Shown in pieces: positions 10,726-21,367 of a stretch of 64,000 bases of DNA. Position 1 is the first letter of the stretch, and the number at the start of each line of letters is the position of its first letter. The translations under genes were made by a program, and so were the position numbers. The DNA is from Cymbomonas tetramitiformis. Taxonomy: Eukaryota > Chlorophyta > Pyramimonadophyceae > Pyramimonadales > Pyramimonadaceae. The DNA lies in assembly GCA_001247695.2 (NCBI GenBank), contig LGRX02033391.1, positions 1 to 64,000 on the forward strand, given 5' to 3'. The notes beneath the pieces are model-generated. The model was not told where the DNA came from. It did no database searches and was given only the letters and a program-made list of their open reading frames with translations.

Positions 10726-11022
10726 TTACATGCACGCTGAGTTGACCGCGAGGTCAGCAACAAGATAGCATTCACATTCGTATGAGGTTTCAGTGACATA
10801 TTCCAAACAACCTTTGAATTGCCATCGATAACTGACAGCATGCCCAACTTCATTCGGGTTCCACTGTATTCGCAACTTGAAATACCGCATTTCCCCCGCC
10901 ATAGTGCACGATCCTAATTCATCCACCCACCCACTCACCAACTCACATGCATCCTCCCAACCATTATGACCTTCAAAGCCAGCCATCTCACACTTGCGAG
11001 GTTGCCGCCTACTATATCCCAC
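10726..11022 (-). CDS. Candidate 3' exon of an unknown gene
   Basis: A minus-strand open frame of 98 codons ending at 10726. Its composition looks protein-like, with several Cys and Trp residues (EDACELVSGWVDELG, LEYVTETSYECECYL). The only in-frame ATG near the start lies inside the frame (MAGFEG). It could be a terminal exon or a short secreted or cysteine-rich protein. I do not recognise a family, and no clean acceptor site decides the start. It may be chance coding. Confidence 0.3.
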   Translation of the reverse strand: MGYSRRQPRKCEMAGFEGHNGWEDACELVSGWVDELGSCTMAGEMRYFKLRIQWNPNEVGHAVSYRWQFKGCLEYVTETSYECECYLVADLAVNSACM

Positions 11023-11842
11023 AAAGCGGGCTAGTGTGGGGCTTATATTTGCACTCGGAGATTTTAACTACAAGACATCAGTGCACAAATGTGAGCCGAG
11101 AAACACTTAGAAATTTCTAGTTCTAAACGCAGAGGGTCCAGCTCAGCAGTGGCAGCAGCCTCGGACTGCAAAGGCCCTATATACGAGCCTTGGCACATTC
11201 AAGCCATGACGCGCATAAGGTGCAAGCTATGCTCCTTCATTATAGAACCTGGCAAGTTAGCTGAATGCAGGCCTCGTAGAGCTGAACCCTGAAGCGCTTC
11301 AAGGCTGCAAAAGTGAATCGGATACATGACTTCCATATTGTTTGGCTTCAAAAGACGGCCACGTGAGGATTGGGGCTTTCCCCCCAGCCGCGAAGATCCA
11401 GTGACCTAACTATTTCATGTGAGCCAAGTTTCTTTAGCGGGTTCAAGGAGCCCGGACGACCACCCTAGGAATTTGTGGGCCTATGAGGAGACCTCAGGAA
11501 GTGTAAAATTGGGGTAACTGTCAACACAAGCAAACTCTGCCAACTTGATAACATAACCAACAAGTAGCTAGTGGAGGGCCCTACGTATCATAGAAACGCA
11601 TTAAAAAAAGGGTCTCAAACTTGGAAATCCGCTACTTCATAACTTTGATAACTTCATAACTAATTCATAACATTTCGGAGATCGAAGGGACCAAACCTGG
11701 CGCTGCCGCCAAGTCGGAAGATCCATAGCACATTTCCTTCTGATTTTCGCCGACATGCCTTTCCAATTTCTTAGGGTCCTGAAGTAGGGGTTTGGCACCA
11801 ATGTGCACTTCTTCGCATCCTTAACGTTCCGTGCGAGGCACA
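11023..11842. other. Unassigned, one short minus-strand ORF
   Basis: Largely non-coding by eye. A minus-strand open stretch at 11637-11846 contains NPYFRTLRNWKGMSAKIRRK, which looks basic and helical, but there is no supporting start or splice site. No repeat or RNA gene was recognised. Confidence 0.35.
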
Positions 11843-13464
11843 TCACCGGTGCCCGCGCCGTTGTGCTGGATGAGGGCGTGCTGCTCGTCTCTCCCTGCCA
11901 CGTATGGAGAGAAGGTGAAGTAGTGTAAGAAGTTCACTAAGTCCAGGGTCCCTCCTTGCGGACGAGCAGTCGACGAGGCTCATCATGATTGCAAATGCTA
12001 GGTATAGTACGGCAAAGGGGCAGTGTACCACAACCAAAAAAGAGAAGAAGTAAGTGCAGATCTTAAGGGACTGGAACAAACTTGCATTGGCCCAAAGGGC
12101 GTGCGTGCACTCTAGGAAGCAAGTGAATCAGGATGGAGAAATGCGGAGGCTGAGGACTGACCTCTTTTTGCGCCGATGGAAATACGGATTCGAGATTCAC
12201 CATCATGAAAACATCAGGCAATCGACAACCATCCTTCGTGTAGCTTTGAACGATGCTGTTCATAAAATTCCGCATCAGTTTTTTCTTGTAACCAAGTCCA
12301 CGGACGCTCCTGTGCGTCCACGTTGCGGAACACCAAAAAGTAAGCGTGAACAGAGCATGAGAGGCCAACTTTGGTTGTTCCGACTTCCCTATGACGTCGG
12401 CGTATGCGTGTGGCAGGAATGCAACGGAGCTGTCACTGCAGAACGTGACTGCAACTCCCAAGAGTCTCACCATGTGTTATGCGTAAAATACAATGAGTTG
12501 TTATAGATGATCATCCCTTGCCATTGTTCGTACAAATCTTCGGGATCGGACACGTTCCTCCCGGTAGCCACTCCAACATCTTCTACTGCCGCAAATATAT
12601 CTTGCTCTGTTAGGCTCCCGGGTTTCCACTGTGCAAGACTGCGAGTTAGCTCGTAATCTGCTGGCTGCTGCCAAATTCTATTAGTAGCTTTATTTGACAC
12701 CTTCAACCTGTTTGAGCAAAACGATTTCCACATTCTCTCACCGCACTAATATGGAAGCTCCGAACGACGCAGATATCGAGGAAGACCGTGCAAACTCAAC
12801 TATCGGCCTTCGCCCACTGTCAGAGTAATTCAGTCATGCATTTCAGCTGAGCATTGCTTGCTTAACTGGCATTTCCAAGATATGGGGACGAACCCGTGGA
12901 TCTTCCAGCCATGTTCAGTACTGAAATTGAATTTACATTCAAGGGGAACCTATCAAACAACCCGTCCCGAACAGATTCACACGAACCACTTTTTGTGCTA
13001 CGAATCCCACTGCCGACGAGTGGCAGGATATTAGGATATATCGCAACCTTCTACACCCTCCGGGCAAAAGGACAAAAGGTAGTGCCAGAGACTAAAGACA
13101 ATGGCACACAGGATATCCGAAGGCAGAAAGGATACGCATCGATGGAAGAACATGTATAGCATGTAAGTAGTCGCTTAACGATTGCAGCGTCTTAGCGCAA
13201 TGACGCGGCAGTCTGAGTGATTTGGCGCGGAAACTTGCCCAGGGAGTGAATACTCACGGCAGCATGAGCGATTGTCATAGCAGTTGCCGATAATAGCAAT
13301 GAAATCACACACACGATGTTTTTGGAAACGTGTTTCGTCATGTCGTTGTTGGACTTCAACATCGCGTGCACCTTCTGAGCTGATACGAGGGGTGAAACAA
13401 CTATATTGTCTACAATCACGATGGTACTAGCCAACAGAAAAGCCACAGAGAATACGGATTCCAT
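11843..13464 (-). CDS. Candidate multi-exon membrane-protein gene (unrecognised)
   Basis: Several minus-strand open segments look like exons of one gene. Segment (i), 13464-13258, starts with ATG (MESVFSVAFLL), encodes two hydrophobic helices (VFSVAFLLASTIVIVDNIVV and VCVISLLLSATAMTIAHAA) and ends at a consensus GTGAGT donor in phase 0. Segment (ii), 12733-12467, reads as ordinary soluble protein (SLTEQDIFAAVEDVGV). Segment (iii), to 12162, ends at GTCAGT. A TTCCAG acceptor then opens segment (iv) from 12070, with a long hydrophobic stretch (CTYFFSFLVVVHCPFAVLYL); that 91-nt intron is phase-consistent. Segments (ii) and (iii) are in different frames and overlap, so a frameshift or unseen intron lies there. 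Segment (iv) also changes frame near 11950. It is either a decayed gene or one with small introns. Function unknown; several membrane spans are likely. Confidence 0.33.
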
Positions 13465-13499
13465 TCAGGCCCGTCCTTAACCCGTAATTGTAGACCAAT

Positions 13500-13990
13500 T
13501 AATGCACTTGTACTATCTCTGTGTCACTATGTCTGTGACACTACGTCTGTGTCACTATCTCGCGTTCTGTCCTACGTGGCAGGGGTAGTACAGAAATGAA
13601 TTTAAGCGATTAAATGCATTGTGACACTGTGACACTATGTCTGTGGACACTATGTCTCTGTACTTGTACTGTCCACGCGATCAAACGATTGTACCAATTC
13701 TAGTGCAAGCCGGTGGATTTATTAATTTATAATTATTTCTTGTACTATGTCTGTACTATGTCTGTACTATGTCTGTACTATGTCTGTACTATGTCTGTAC
13801 TATCGCGAAGCTTAACACTGGGGAAATCACTTTGGTCGCTATCCACGACATTCCGGCTATACTACGTCTGTACTATCGCGTGCCTCTGTAAAAACGGTGG
13901 ACTTCCAACCACAGACGTGGGAAGTGTCACGTGGCAAGAACGTAGTACAGACATAGTACAGACATAGTATAGTACAGACATAGTGACACA
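13500..13990. repeat. Fold-back of 11-bp TGTACTATGTC repeats
   Basis: About five and a half perfect copies of TGTACTATGTC occupy 13741-13804. Inverted copies (TAGTACAGACATAGTACAGA) lie at about 13941-13985, with GTGTCACTATGTC-type words outside on the left (13518-13560, 13618-13660) and GACATAGTGACAC on the right. Transcribed or single-stranded, the region could fold into a hairpin with a loop of about 140 nt. Confidence 0.8.
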
Positions 13991-14434
13991 AGTGCAACAT
14001 TGGTCTACTAATACGGGTAAGGTGACACAAACGGTGCGCCGAAATTCACCACGACCCCACACATAAGCGTGACTGACGGACCCGAGTTTGACGTGACGTG
14101 ACGGACCCGACCTGAGTTGGCGATTGTGACGCTACTGATTGGACACACACTACAGCATTACTTTCGGTGCCTCAGCACGTACAAGTTGCTACAGAGCGAG
14201 AGTCCCGACAGGAAGCTCGATAAATCGCCCACCGACGTTCCTCGATAAACCCCCGCCCGACAATCGCCCAAGCGGAAGCGGCAAGGTTCCCCGATAAAAA
14301 ATATGGATAAGAGCCGAACGTTCTCTTTCCAACAAACTCAAAAGTGGTTCTAACCCCATGTTGTAGATAGGAAACCTCCTACTATTTTCATTACTATTTT
14401 AGATTCTGCTATTTGGCCATGGAAGTCTTGCTAA
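13991..14434. other. No gene seen
   Basis: Contains short repeated words around GTGACGTGACGGACCCGA (14085-14115) and CCCGATAAAn. No coding frame or RNA gene that I can support. Confidence 0.5.
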
Positions 14435-14835
14435 GTGATCAGCCAGAAGCCAGTTGAACCGAGAGCACAGCGAAGGAAGCGACATATCTTTGCATATGAG
14501 TTTCAATATCGCTGCCTGGTGAGCGAGGCAACACACGCACACGGCGAAATGTTGGTGGCGACTTGGGGAAATCGGGAGTTGGGAGATATGTCTCAAGATT
14601 TGTGCGGTGAGTACACATATGCTATTATGTTTTCATCCGTACAATCTGTCTTTACTGTTGGTCCCCGTTGTAACTTTCACGTTACAACGATCTGTTTGTA
14701 TATGCCGTCGCAGCGGGGTTCTTTGCTCGTGGGCTCTGCAACGTACTTAACAAGCTGGTTCCGCAGATCCGCCACTGTTCAAGCATTCGCAGCGAGGAAC
14801 CAACGAACTCAGCGTGGAAAAATCTGAGGCTGTGA
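14435..14835 (+). CDS. Candidate two-exon gene fragment (unrecognised)
   Basis: An open frame containing ATG 14549 (MLVATWGNRELGDM) meets a strong donor, G|GTGAGT, at 14607. A plausible acceptor CGTCGCAG ends at 14713. Splicing out this 107-nt stretch keeps the frame open through 14714-14832, to TGA at 14833-14835, giving a continuous protein-like tail (FFARGLCNVLNKLVPQIRH). Without splicing, the same start reads into unlikely sequence. The frame is also open upstream of the ATG to 14435. No family recognised; it may be a decayed host or element gene. Confidence 0.35.
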
Positions 14836-15231
14836 TGTATTGCTAGTCGTGTTTAGGATAACGCAAGATCTTCCTCTGCCGTTGCCTTGCACCTTCCCTG
14901 CCTCAGCAGCGTTTCTCTAGTGGTGGTTGTTTCAGGAGAACACGTTGTGACAGCTTCGCGTTTTGTGTTGTGCACTTTTGTGTTTGGAAATGGCCACTAT
15001 CCCGCTGCAGTAGACTTTTAGAGGCCGTAGCCCGTGGAACTTGGGATTCCCGGCTTGGGATCAAACCCAACGGTCTCGCTAACGGGGCGTCTGTGCCGCA
15101 GGGCATTCTGCACAGGCTGCGGTTGTTTTGTTTTCGAACTGGTATGTTTTCCAGATATCTACCCCGCACTCGCACCGACTGTGCCAGACCTTCAGGTGCA
15201 ACGCACGTTGTTCAAGGTTTTAGCCGTACGA
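14836..15231. other. Unassigned sequence left of the SINE-like units
   Basis: No convincing coding frame. A polymerase III B-box-like word (GGGATCAAACCC, about 15058) is present, but I could not fold a tRNA around it. Confidence 0.4.
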
Positions 15232-15574
15232 GGGGTTGCAGTCTCAGCGGGATACCCCCGCCGAGCACAGGTTCAATTCCTGACAGCCCCGTCTGGAGCA
15301 CGCCGATCGGGCAGCACCGCGCCGGGCGTGCTCCCGAGACTTCGGTCTATATATCATGAATGCATCATCGCACAGCAAAGCACAACAGGGCAATGCCCTG
15401 CACGGCTTAGCACATTGCACCACGAGAGTGCAAAGCATATTACACACACTCACACACACGGCACACAGCACACACGGCACACAGCACACACATGGCACAG
15501 CATTGGCATAGCATAGCGACGATAGGTGTAGGGTTTTTGTGCAGGGAACTGCAGTGCCCAGTTGTGAAGGGAAT
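15232..15574 (+). mobile_element. SINE-like unit 1 (tRNA-like head plus hairpin)
   Basis: The head at 15232-15291 folds as a shortened tRNA. GGGGTTG at 15232-15238 pairs with CAGCCCC at 15284-15290. The T-arm is ACAGG-TTCAATT-CCTGA, with a canonical B box, and an A-box-like word GTCTCAGCGGG sits at 15241. The anticodon arm is missing or replaced by one short hairpin. A second stem-loop follows (GAGCACGCC paired with GGGCGTGCTC, 15296-15333), then GAGACTTCGGTCT and an A/C-rich body with CACA repeats. It looks like a tRNA-derived SINE; the tRNA-plus-stem-loop order recalls dinoflagellate SINEs, but I cannot confirm kinship. Confidence 0.6.
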
Positions 15575-15875
15575 GGGGAGCTGCAGTCTCAGCGGGAAAC
15601 CCCCGCCGAGCACAGGTTGAACTCCTGACAGCCCCGTCTGGGGAGCACACCTGACTGTCAGGTGTGCTCCCGAGACTTCGGTCTACATATCATACACGCG
15701 TCATCGCACAGCAAAGCACATCAGGGCAATGCCTTGCACACCTTATCACATTGCACGACCAGACTACAAAGCATGTCACACACACATAGCACAGAATTGG
15801 CTTAGCACAGCAACGGTAGTTGTAGGGCTTTTGTGCAGGGAACTGCAGCACAGTGTGCAGTTTTGAAGGGAATAA
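15575..15875 (+). mobile_element. SINE-like unit 2
   Basis: Same layout as unit 1, about 340 bp further on. The tRNA-like head is at about 15575-15636, with CAGCCCC at 15629-15635 and T-arm loop TTGAACT. The hairpin at 15641-15671 is a perfect 14-bp stem (GGGAGCACACCTGA with its complement, loop CTG). The 3' body matches unit 1 (GCACAGCAAAGCACA, GGGCAATGCC). Confidence 0.6.
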
Positions 15876-16009
15876 GGGGCTGCGGTCTCAGTGGGAGATA
15901 CCCACTGAGCTCAGGTTCAACTCTTGACAGCCCCGTTTTGGGCGCACACCGACCGCCGCCTGGCCAGGTGTGCGCCTGAGACTGCCAAAGATCACGCGAT
16001 CACGCGATC
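15876..16009 (+). mobile_element. SINE-like unit 3 (3' truncated)
   Basis: The head at 15876-15935 has a perfect acceptor pair (GGGGCTG with CAGCCCC), a 9-bp central hairpin (CTCAGTGGG/CCCACTGAG) and T-arm TCAGG-TTCAACT-CTTGA. The downstream stem (GCGCACACC/GGTGTGCGC) keeps pairing although its bases differ from units 1 and 2. The body is cut short where the 24-bp array begins. Confidence 0.6.
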
Positions 16010-16535
16010 ACTGCATCTGCATAGTTATCATGGGAGCATTGAATTCATAAATCACTACATTTGCATACCAATGCATCATCATATCACGGGAGCAGTGCAA
16101 TTGCAACTCACTTACGCAATGCATCTCAATGGCGCACTGCATCTGCATCTCACTGGCACACTGCATCCGCATCTCACTGGATCAATGCATCTGCGCATCA
16201 TTGGGTCAATGCATCGTGGGTAGCGCACTGCATCTGCACACTACCGGCGCACTGCATATCTGGCGCACCGCATCTGCACATTTCTGGCGCACTGCATCAG
16301 CACATTTCTGGCGCATTGCATCTGCATCTCACGGCACACCGCATCTGCATCTCATTGGCGCACTGCATCAGCACATTTATGGCGCACTGCATCAGCACAT
16401 TCTGGCGCATCTGCATCTCACAGTTTACTGGCGCACCGCATCCGCATCTCACGGGCGCACTGCATGTGCACACTACTGGCGCACTGCATATCTGGCGCAC
16501 CGCATTTGTACATTTCTGGCGCACTGCATCGGCAC
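16010..16535. repeat. 24-bp tandem array, left part
   Basis: Degenerate head-to-tail copies of a 24-bp unit around CTGCATCTGCATCTCACTGGCGCA, with CACATTTCTGG variants. Since 24 is a multiple of 3, several frames stay open on both strands. They encode an eight-residue repeat (HCICISLA-like on plus, QCASEMQM-like on minus) and should not be taken as genes. The array stops at GCATCGGCAC (16535) and resumes at 36897 with ATTTCTGGCGC. Confidence 0.93.
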
Positions 16536-16948
16536 GGCAAGGTGCAACCGACAGAATGAGGAGAAACGACGCTGTTCTGAATTTTTCTTGGCAGATACAA
16601 AATAGCAGATTTCAGGGGGCCCCTCTTAGGCCCGAAATTTTGGATTTCGTTCACTGTGGTAACCGTCGATTCACAGAGACAATTTTAATTGGATTTCGTT
16701 CGCTGTAGCATTCAGTCGAGACTATTCGTTCACTGTACGGTTCAGATTGAGTTACAGAGACAGTTTTTATACCTAAGAGCCACTGGCAGTATGACAGATT
16801 GACAGTTGGCAGCCTAGAGACAAGACCGTCGGAGAGTGCTCGTGCAAGCAGCTAAATAACCTAGCCTTCGGAGACCTCTGTGTTTTGGGAACTTCAGCCC
16901 AAATAGTAACTCTCTAGCTAACAATATTTCTTTGATTTATAAGAGACA
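16536..16948 (+). repeat. DIRS-2 split direct repeat A1
   Basis: A 413-bp repeat matching 36329-36741 at a constant offset of 19793. It starts GGCAAGGTGCAACCGACAGA and ends TTTATAAGAGACA. No differences were noticed by eye. Confidence 0.93.
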
Positions 16949-16989
16949 AATATTTTCCGAGTCCAAAACTTATATTTCGTACACTCAGT

Positions 16990-19584
16990 ATGCTCGGAGC
17001 TTCTAAGTTGGCTGTATTTGACGACGATGGGCACTTCTCGCTCGCCCTGGCGAAAACCCTGGTTGCCGATGTTAAGCTGAGCCCGCCCGCGCCAGATGTT
17101 TTCCTGAATCATTTGATGTCATTTATTGCGGAGCTGCCCCAGATTGTGCAACAAGAGCAGTCGTTTCAGCTTTTTTCGGAGTCTACTCGTCACCAACTCG
17201 TCATCATCTTCCGTGGCTTCCTCGAACCACAGAGCGCTCAGTACCTGTCGGAGCGAGCTCCGATTCTCTCAGATCTTTTTGTGGAGAGTGTCACGTATTT
17301 TTTGGAGCCAGTCAATAACGCTCTTTTTGGTGTTGGCTGCCCTGGGACACGCGACAACGTTCGTTGCTTTCGCACTGAGTGCGTCCCGACGTATATCCGC
17401 AACCCGACGTCATTAACATTTGGAACCTGTGGACTCTTGGTATGCGCTCAGAACCGCCTTGCTTGTCAACTTACTGGCATCGAGCTTAAACGCACACGTC
17501 GTAATTTTTGCGCGTTGACCCAGAAGCTACCTTACTGTCTCCCGATTTCATGTTCTGGAGTTTCATCTTCTTATGAGCGCTGCAGACTCTGCAGCACGAC
17601 GCTACACCGCGCGTGCGCCCTCAACCTTTTCTCCGAGGGCAACTACGCTTTTCCTTTGGAGGCTGGATCTCAGTTATTTTGCTCCCAATGTATCATCACC
17701 TTACCTCAAGTCATCACCATCTTCGCTACTGTCGCTTCGACACTGGCTAACACTGGGACGCCGCTCGAGTATCTCGTCGTCATTCCTACCCACACCACAG
17801 AAGCAGCGGAACTCCATCTTCGCTCGTTGCAAGACGCTGCAGAAGGTTTCGTGGGCATTAAGTTCGCATGGTTGGGCGACGCTGAGGGCGAGGAGGAGTT
17901 TTCTGGTCTTTCTGGTACGCCGGTGGCACATCGCGATCCTGAACGCAATACTAAGTTGGCGTTGCGAGAAGAACTTCGCCACTCAGTCCAGCGAGAACGA
18001 GACTTACGTGTGGCTCACGCTAACTCAGCTCGTTCGTCAGAGTCTGGCGACACACCCGAGGGTTCCATCCCGGAAGGTAACTACGGTTACAGCCCTGCTG
18101 TGGCATTTCAGGCCCCATCGAGCGGTGCGGCTCAGCCTGCCTTGGGCGTAACGCACCCATCCCACAGTATTCCGACTGTGGGCGTTGCGCCTAACTCTCT
18201 TCTTCCGCATCCTTTGGGGGAACTCACTGTTGAGCCCCAGCTCGCACCGGGCGAGCCCGCGACTTATCCCCCTGGGGCTTACATCCCACCTCATCTTCGC
18301 CCTAACGCCACCACTCACGCTTCCATTCCCGCCCCTCTTCGTGCCGTTCCACCTTCTGTCGTGAACCCGCAACCTGTTACAGCGGGTCTTCTTCCCACGG
18401 CAGCCGTGCCCGCACGGGGGCAGGTTGGCACAACTACTTCCACTGCACCCGCGGCGGGGCTTCAGCCTGACGATTTATCTTCTGACCTACTCCGTCTCCG
18501 AGTTACTGAGGAACTCCAACGTCAAACCGCCCAACGTCACGATGCTGCAGGTGCCACCTACGCCCTCATGTTAGCTGCGGTCACGCCTACGATGGGCATT
18601 TCGGAGTTGGTCACGGGCGAGATCGATGGTCTCGCGGTCACGGACCTTGACTCCCCTTCCGCACTTCGTCGGGAGATGCGGGAGAACTACTCGGGGAACG
18701 GCACCACGAAAGCGGACAAGACCGTTATGCGCCGCCTCATGCAAGTGGACACGTTAGGGGACTCGGCTGAGCTGCGGCACACCCCCTTCCGGGCCTCCTC
18801 CGAGTCGGTCACCATGGACGGCAATAAGCTGAAGGTTCGGGACCGTCTGCAGTTCCCTCGGCGGGACCGGTACTTGGCTTATTGCCGTAAGAGGAGTGCG
18901 GAGTGGAGGTCCATCATGGACTCCGGCCACGGTGTCTTTGCTGCCACATACGAGTCCCAGGTGTATCACCGTCGTACAGCCTTGCTCATTCAGGCCCGCT
19001 ATGAGTTCCTTATCGAGCTTGTGGACCATGCCGGCTTGGAGTGGTCGTGGTGCTCTTGGGAGAGCCTGTACGTGTTCATCACGACGAGGTATGTGTCTGC
19101 TTGGGAGCTGCAGCCGTTCACTGGAGCTGCTAAGTTGGACCGTGATCTCCTTCGTTTTCAGTGGGAGATCCCGGACGGAGACCGCCGCGACGTCGTACGT
19201 CGGTACGTGGTGGACACTCTTTCACCGAGCCAGGTGTTGGAGGCTCTGCAACGTGTGGGAGTACTGGGCTCCACCTCTCCTCCCGGGCCCTCCATTCAGA
19301 TGGCTTCGTCACCGTCCCCCCAGCCTCCACGGGGAGCTCCCGCGGCACCACTTTCCCGTACCGTGGCAACCTCTTCGCCGACGGGAACTCTTCGTTGCCC
19401 TCTGTGTTTGGGACCCTATCAGTATCATCGGGTTGACCACTACGATCGTCCCCCTGAGGAGCCCATCACCCAGACGTGCGGCAAGGAGAAGGTGATCCAG
19501 GGCGTTAAGAAGAAGTGCATCCTCAAGCATGCCTTCTCTGGACCCCTTCGTACCCCTTGCGAGCACACCGAGACCGTAGCCTGA
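16990..19584 (+). CDS. DIRS-2 gag-like protein
   Basis: Starts with ATG 16990 (MLGASKLAVFDDDGHFSL), just after the A1 repeat, and runs 864 codons to TGA 19582-19584. The N-terminal third contains a cysteine cluster (CRLCSTTLHRAC ... FCSQC) that looks like a zinc-binding module. The middle is Pro/Ala/Thr-rich and probably disordered. The C-terminal region is helical and charged and ends in a second cysteine group (CPLCLGPYQYH, CGKEK, CILKH). By position and zinc modules it is the gag-like RNA-binding protein; no named family recognised. The pol frame continues directly after the TGA in the same frame. Confidence 0.8.
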   Translation: MLGASKLAVFDDDGHFSLALAKTLVADVKLSPPAPDVFLNHLMSFIAELPQIVQQEQSFQLFSESTRHQLVIIFRGFLEPQSAQYLSERAPILSDLFVESVTYFLEPVNNALFGVGCPGTRDNVRCFRTECVPTYIRNPTSLTFGTCGLLVCAQNRLACQLTGIELKRTRRNFCALTQKLPYCLPISCSGVSSSYERCRLCSTTLHRACALNLFSEGNYAFPLEAGSQLFCSQCIITLPQVITIFATVASTLANTGTPLEYLVVIPTHTTEAAELHLRSLQDAAEGFVGIKFAWLGDAEGEEEFSGLSGTPVAHRDPERNTKLALREELRHSVQRERDLRVAHANSARSSESGDTPEGSIPEGNYGYSPAVAFQAPSSGAAQPALGVTHPSHSIPTVGVAPNSLLPHPLGELTVEPQLAPGEPATYPPGAYIPPHLRPNATTHASIPAPLRAVPPSVVNPQPVTAGLLPTAAVPARGQVGTTTSTAPAAGLQPDDLSSDLLRLRVTEELQRQTAQRHDAAGATYALMLAAVTPTMGISELVTGEIDGLAVTDLDSPSALRREMRENYSGNGTTKADKTVMRRLMQVDTLGDSAELRHTPFRASSESVTMDGNKLKVRDRLQFPRRDRYLAYCRKRSAEWRSIMDSGHGVFAATYESQVYHRRTALLIQARYEFLIELVDHAGLEWSWCSWESLYVFITTRYVSAWELQPFTGAAKLDRDLLRFQWEIPDGDRRDVVRRYVVDTLSPSQVLEALQRVGVLGSTSPPGPSIQMASSPSPQPPRGAPAAPLSRTVATSSPTGTLRCPLCLGPYQYHRVDHYDRPPEEPITQTCGKEKVIQGVKKKCILKHAFSGPLRTPCEHTETVA

Positions 19585-21367
19585 TGGTTCGGCAGACAGC
19601 CTGCAGGTGATTTGACATGCACAGAGACACCATCGAGTTCTGTTGTGCCCGTCCATGCACGGGTCGAGGCTGTTACCTCGACTCCGACGACACACTCTGT
19701 TCACGACTATTGTCCGTCCCCGCTGATTGGGGACGTGACGTCTACTCGTCACACACCTGAACTACTTAACGTTCGTAATCCGTATTCTGTTTTGTTAGCT
19801 TCCGTGGTTGATTCGGCCGATGTGGCTACCACGGTCCCCAACTCTGTTACGGTCTCTACTCCGAGCTCGTGCTCTGCCGGTGTTGGTGGAGGACCTACGA
19901 GACTACGAACGACTGGCTTTTCGGCTGCGGGGGCGCCCCTGTGTGGTGACCCCCCTGTTGAGCCTTTGGCTACTCCTGCAGCTCTCGACCTCGTTTTGCG
20001 GGAGCTGTACTATTGGTATCCGGACGGATGCCCGGTGCCATCCTCTTCGACCTCACTTGACCCTTTCACGGACAGTGCTCAGCTGTTCAAGTCCTACCTC
20101 ATGCGGTATGGCCATCTGCTTCGTGATGGTCGACCTCTACCTCCTTCCCTTTCTCATCTACGTTCACGACTTCACTGGAGCCGCCTTCGGGTTCAAGGCC
20201 GCCGGACACTTTTCTTGGTGGTCTATACCTCCGACGGTTATCATCGGCTGTTGGTCCTGAAGGTTCCCCCTCGTAAGTTCGCCAGTGAGGGGGTTCGGCG
20301 GGAGCACGCTTCTCGTCAGATGACTTATCACGATACGGCTGACGGCTTGTACGAGCCGGGGGTTCGTTATAGTGAGCTACTGTACGAGCACTTCTTGCCC
20401 TCGGAGCAGTCCCTACTGGAGGGCTGCCGTTCGGGCCACCGTATGAGCTTCGTCTCCAAGCCTCCTCGTTTCCATCGTGACAACCACCCCAGTTGTTACG
20501 AGTTTGCAGACCGGTCTCAGGAGGACTTGGAGCGGGGTGCCCGGGCCGGGGTTCTTGAGGGTCCACTCCACTACGAGCCTTGGTCTGTTACTCAGAACGG
20601 TTCGATCTATATCCCCGAGAAGGACAAGTTCCGCAACGTGTGGAATGCGCGTTCCTCGGGTGTGAATCGATCGATGGCACCGGCCTCGGCACGGTACGAT
20701 TACCTCGAGGACGTCTTGTCACTTCAGAGGCCTGGGTGCTACATGAGTGGTTGGGACCTCAAGGACGCCTTCTGGAATAATCCTAGATGGCAGCCCCGCT
20801 GTGATTATATGGGGGTCGAGTTTCCAGTCACGAAGGACTTCTATCGTGCTCGTTACGATATGTTCGGCTTTGCGGATGCCCCACAGCATCAAGCCGACAT
20901 GGCTCGGGTGCTGAAGCGGTATCTTAATGCTACCGTACATTCTGACGGCCGTTCTCAGTGCACCGGCATCTTCGTTGATGATGGGCACACTGTCCACGAC
21001 TCGACATTGGGGGTCGACGAGGCTACGGCCCGCACTGAGAAGGAGTTGACGGCCTTGGAGCGGATGGGCGTTCGGGTGTCTAAGCACAAGACCCAGTATC
21101 CATCCACTGTGAAGGACTACATCGGTAGAGAGATCCATTCGGTGCCTCAGTATGTGACGGCTTCCGGCTCTCGTATCGAGAAGTACACTCGGGCTGCTGA
21201 GGAGTTGGTCGAGTCCTCGACGGTGGACGGGAGGGTTTCCCGGCGTTCGTTGGCTGCCGTCGTGGGCAAGTATCAGTTCCTGGCTCCGTTGGTTCGTGGA
21301 GGTCAGAACATGTTGGTCCCACTATACCGGGCCCGTGATGCTTTCGTGGAGCCGTTTATGGCGGAGT
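19585..21367 (+). CDS. DIRS-2 pol, 5' half: reverse transcriptase (interrupted by LINE)
   Basis: RT of DIRS-2. The frame is open straight after the gag TGA and has no early ATG, again suggesting stop-codon readthrough. RT blocks visible: KFRNVWNARSSGVN (about 20628), SGWDLKDAFWN (about 20748) and the catalytic GIFVDDGHTV (about 20970). A connection region follows (RRSLAAVVGKYQFLAPLVRGG). At 21367 the LINE begins. Reading on into it gives an accidental fused frame with LINE ORF1; that long frame to 22599 is not one protein. The rest of pol resumes at 33415, in phase. Confidence 0.88.

Noticed and set aside
15040..15075. Full tRNA gene around a B-box-like GGGATCAAACCC
   Set aside because: No acceptor stem or D-arm could be paired at tRNA spacing. 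The nearby T-arm-like stem has a six-base loop.
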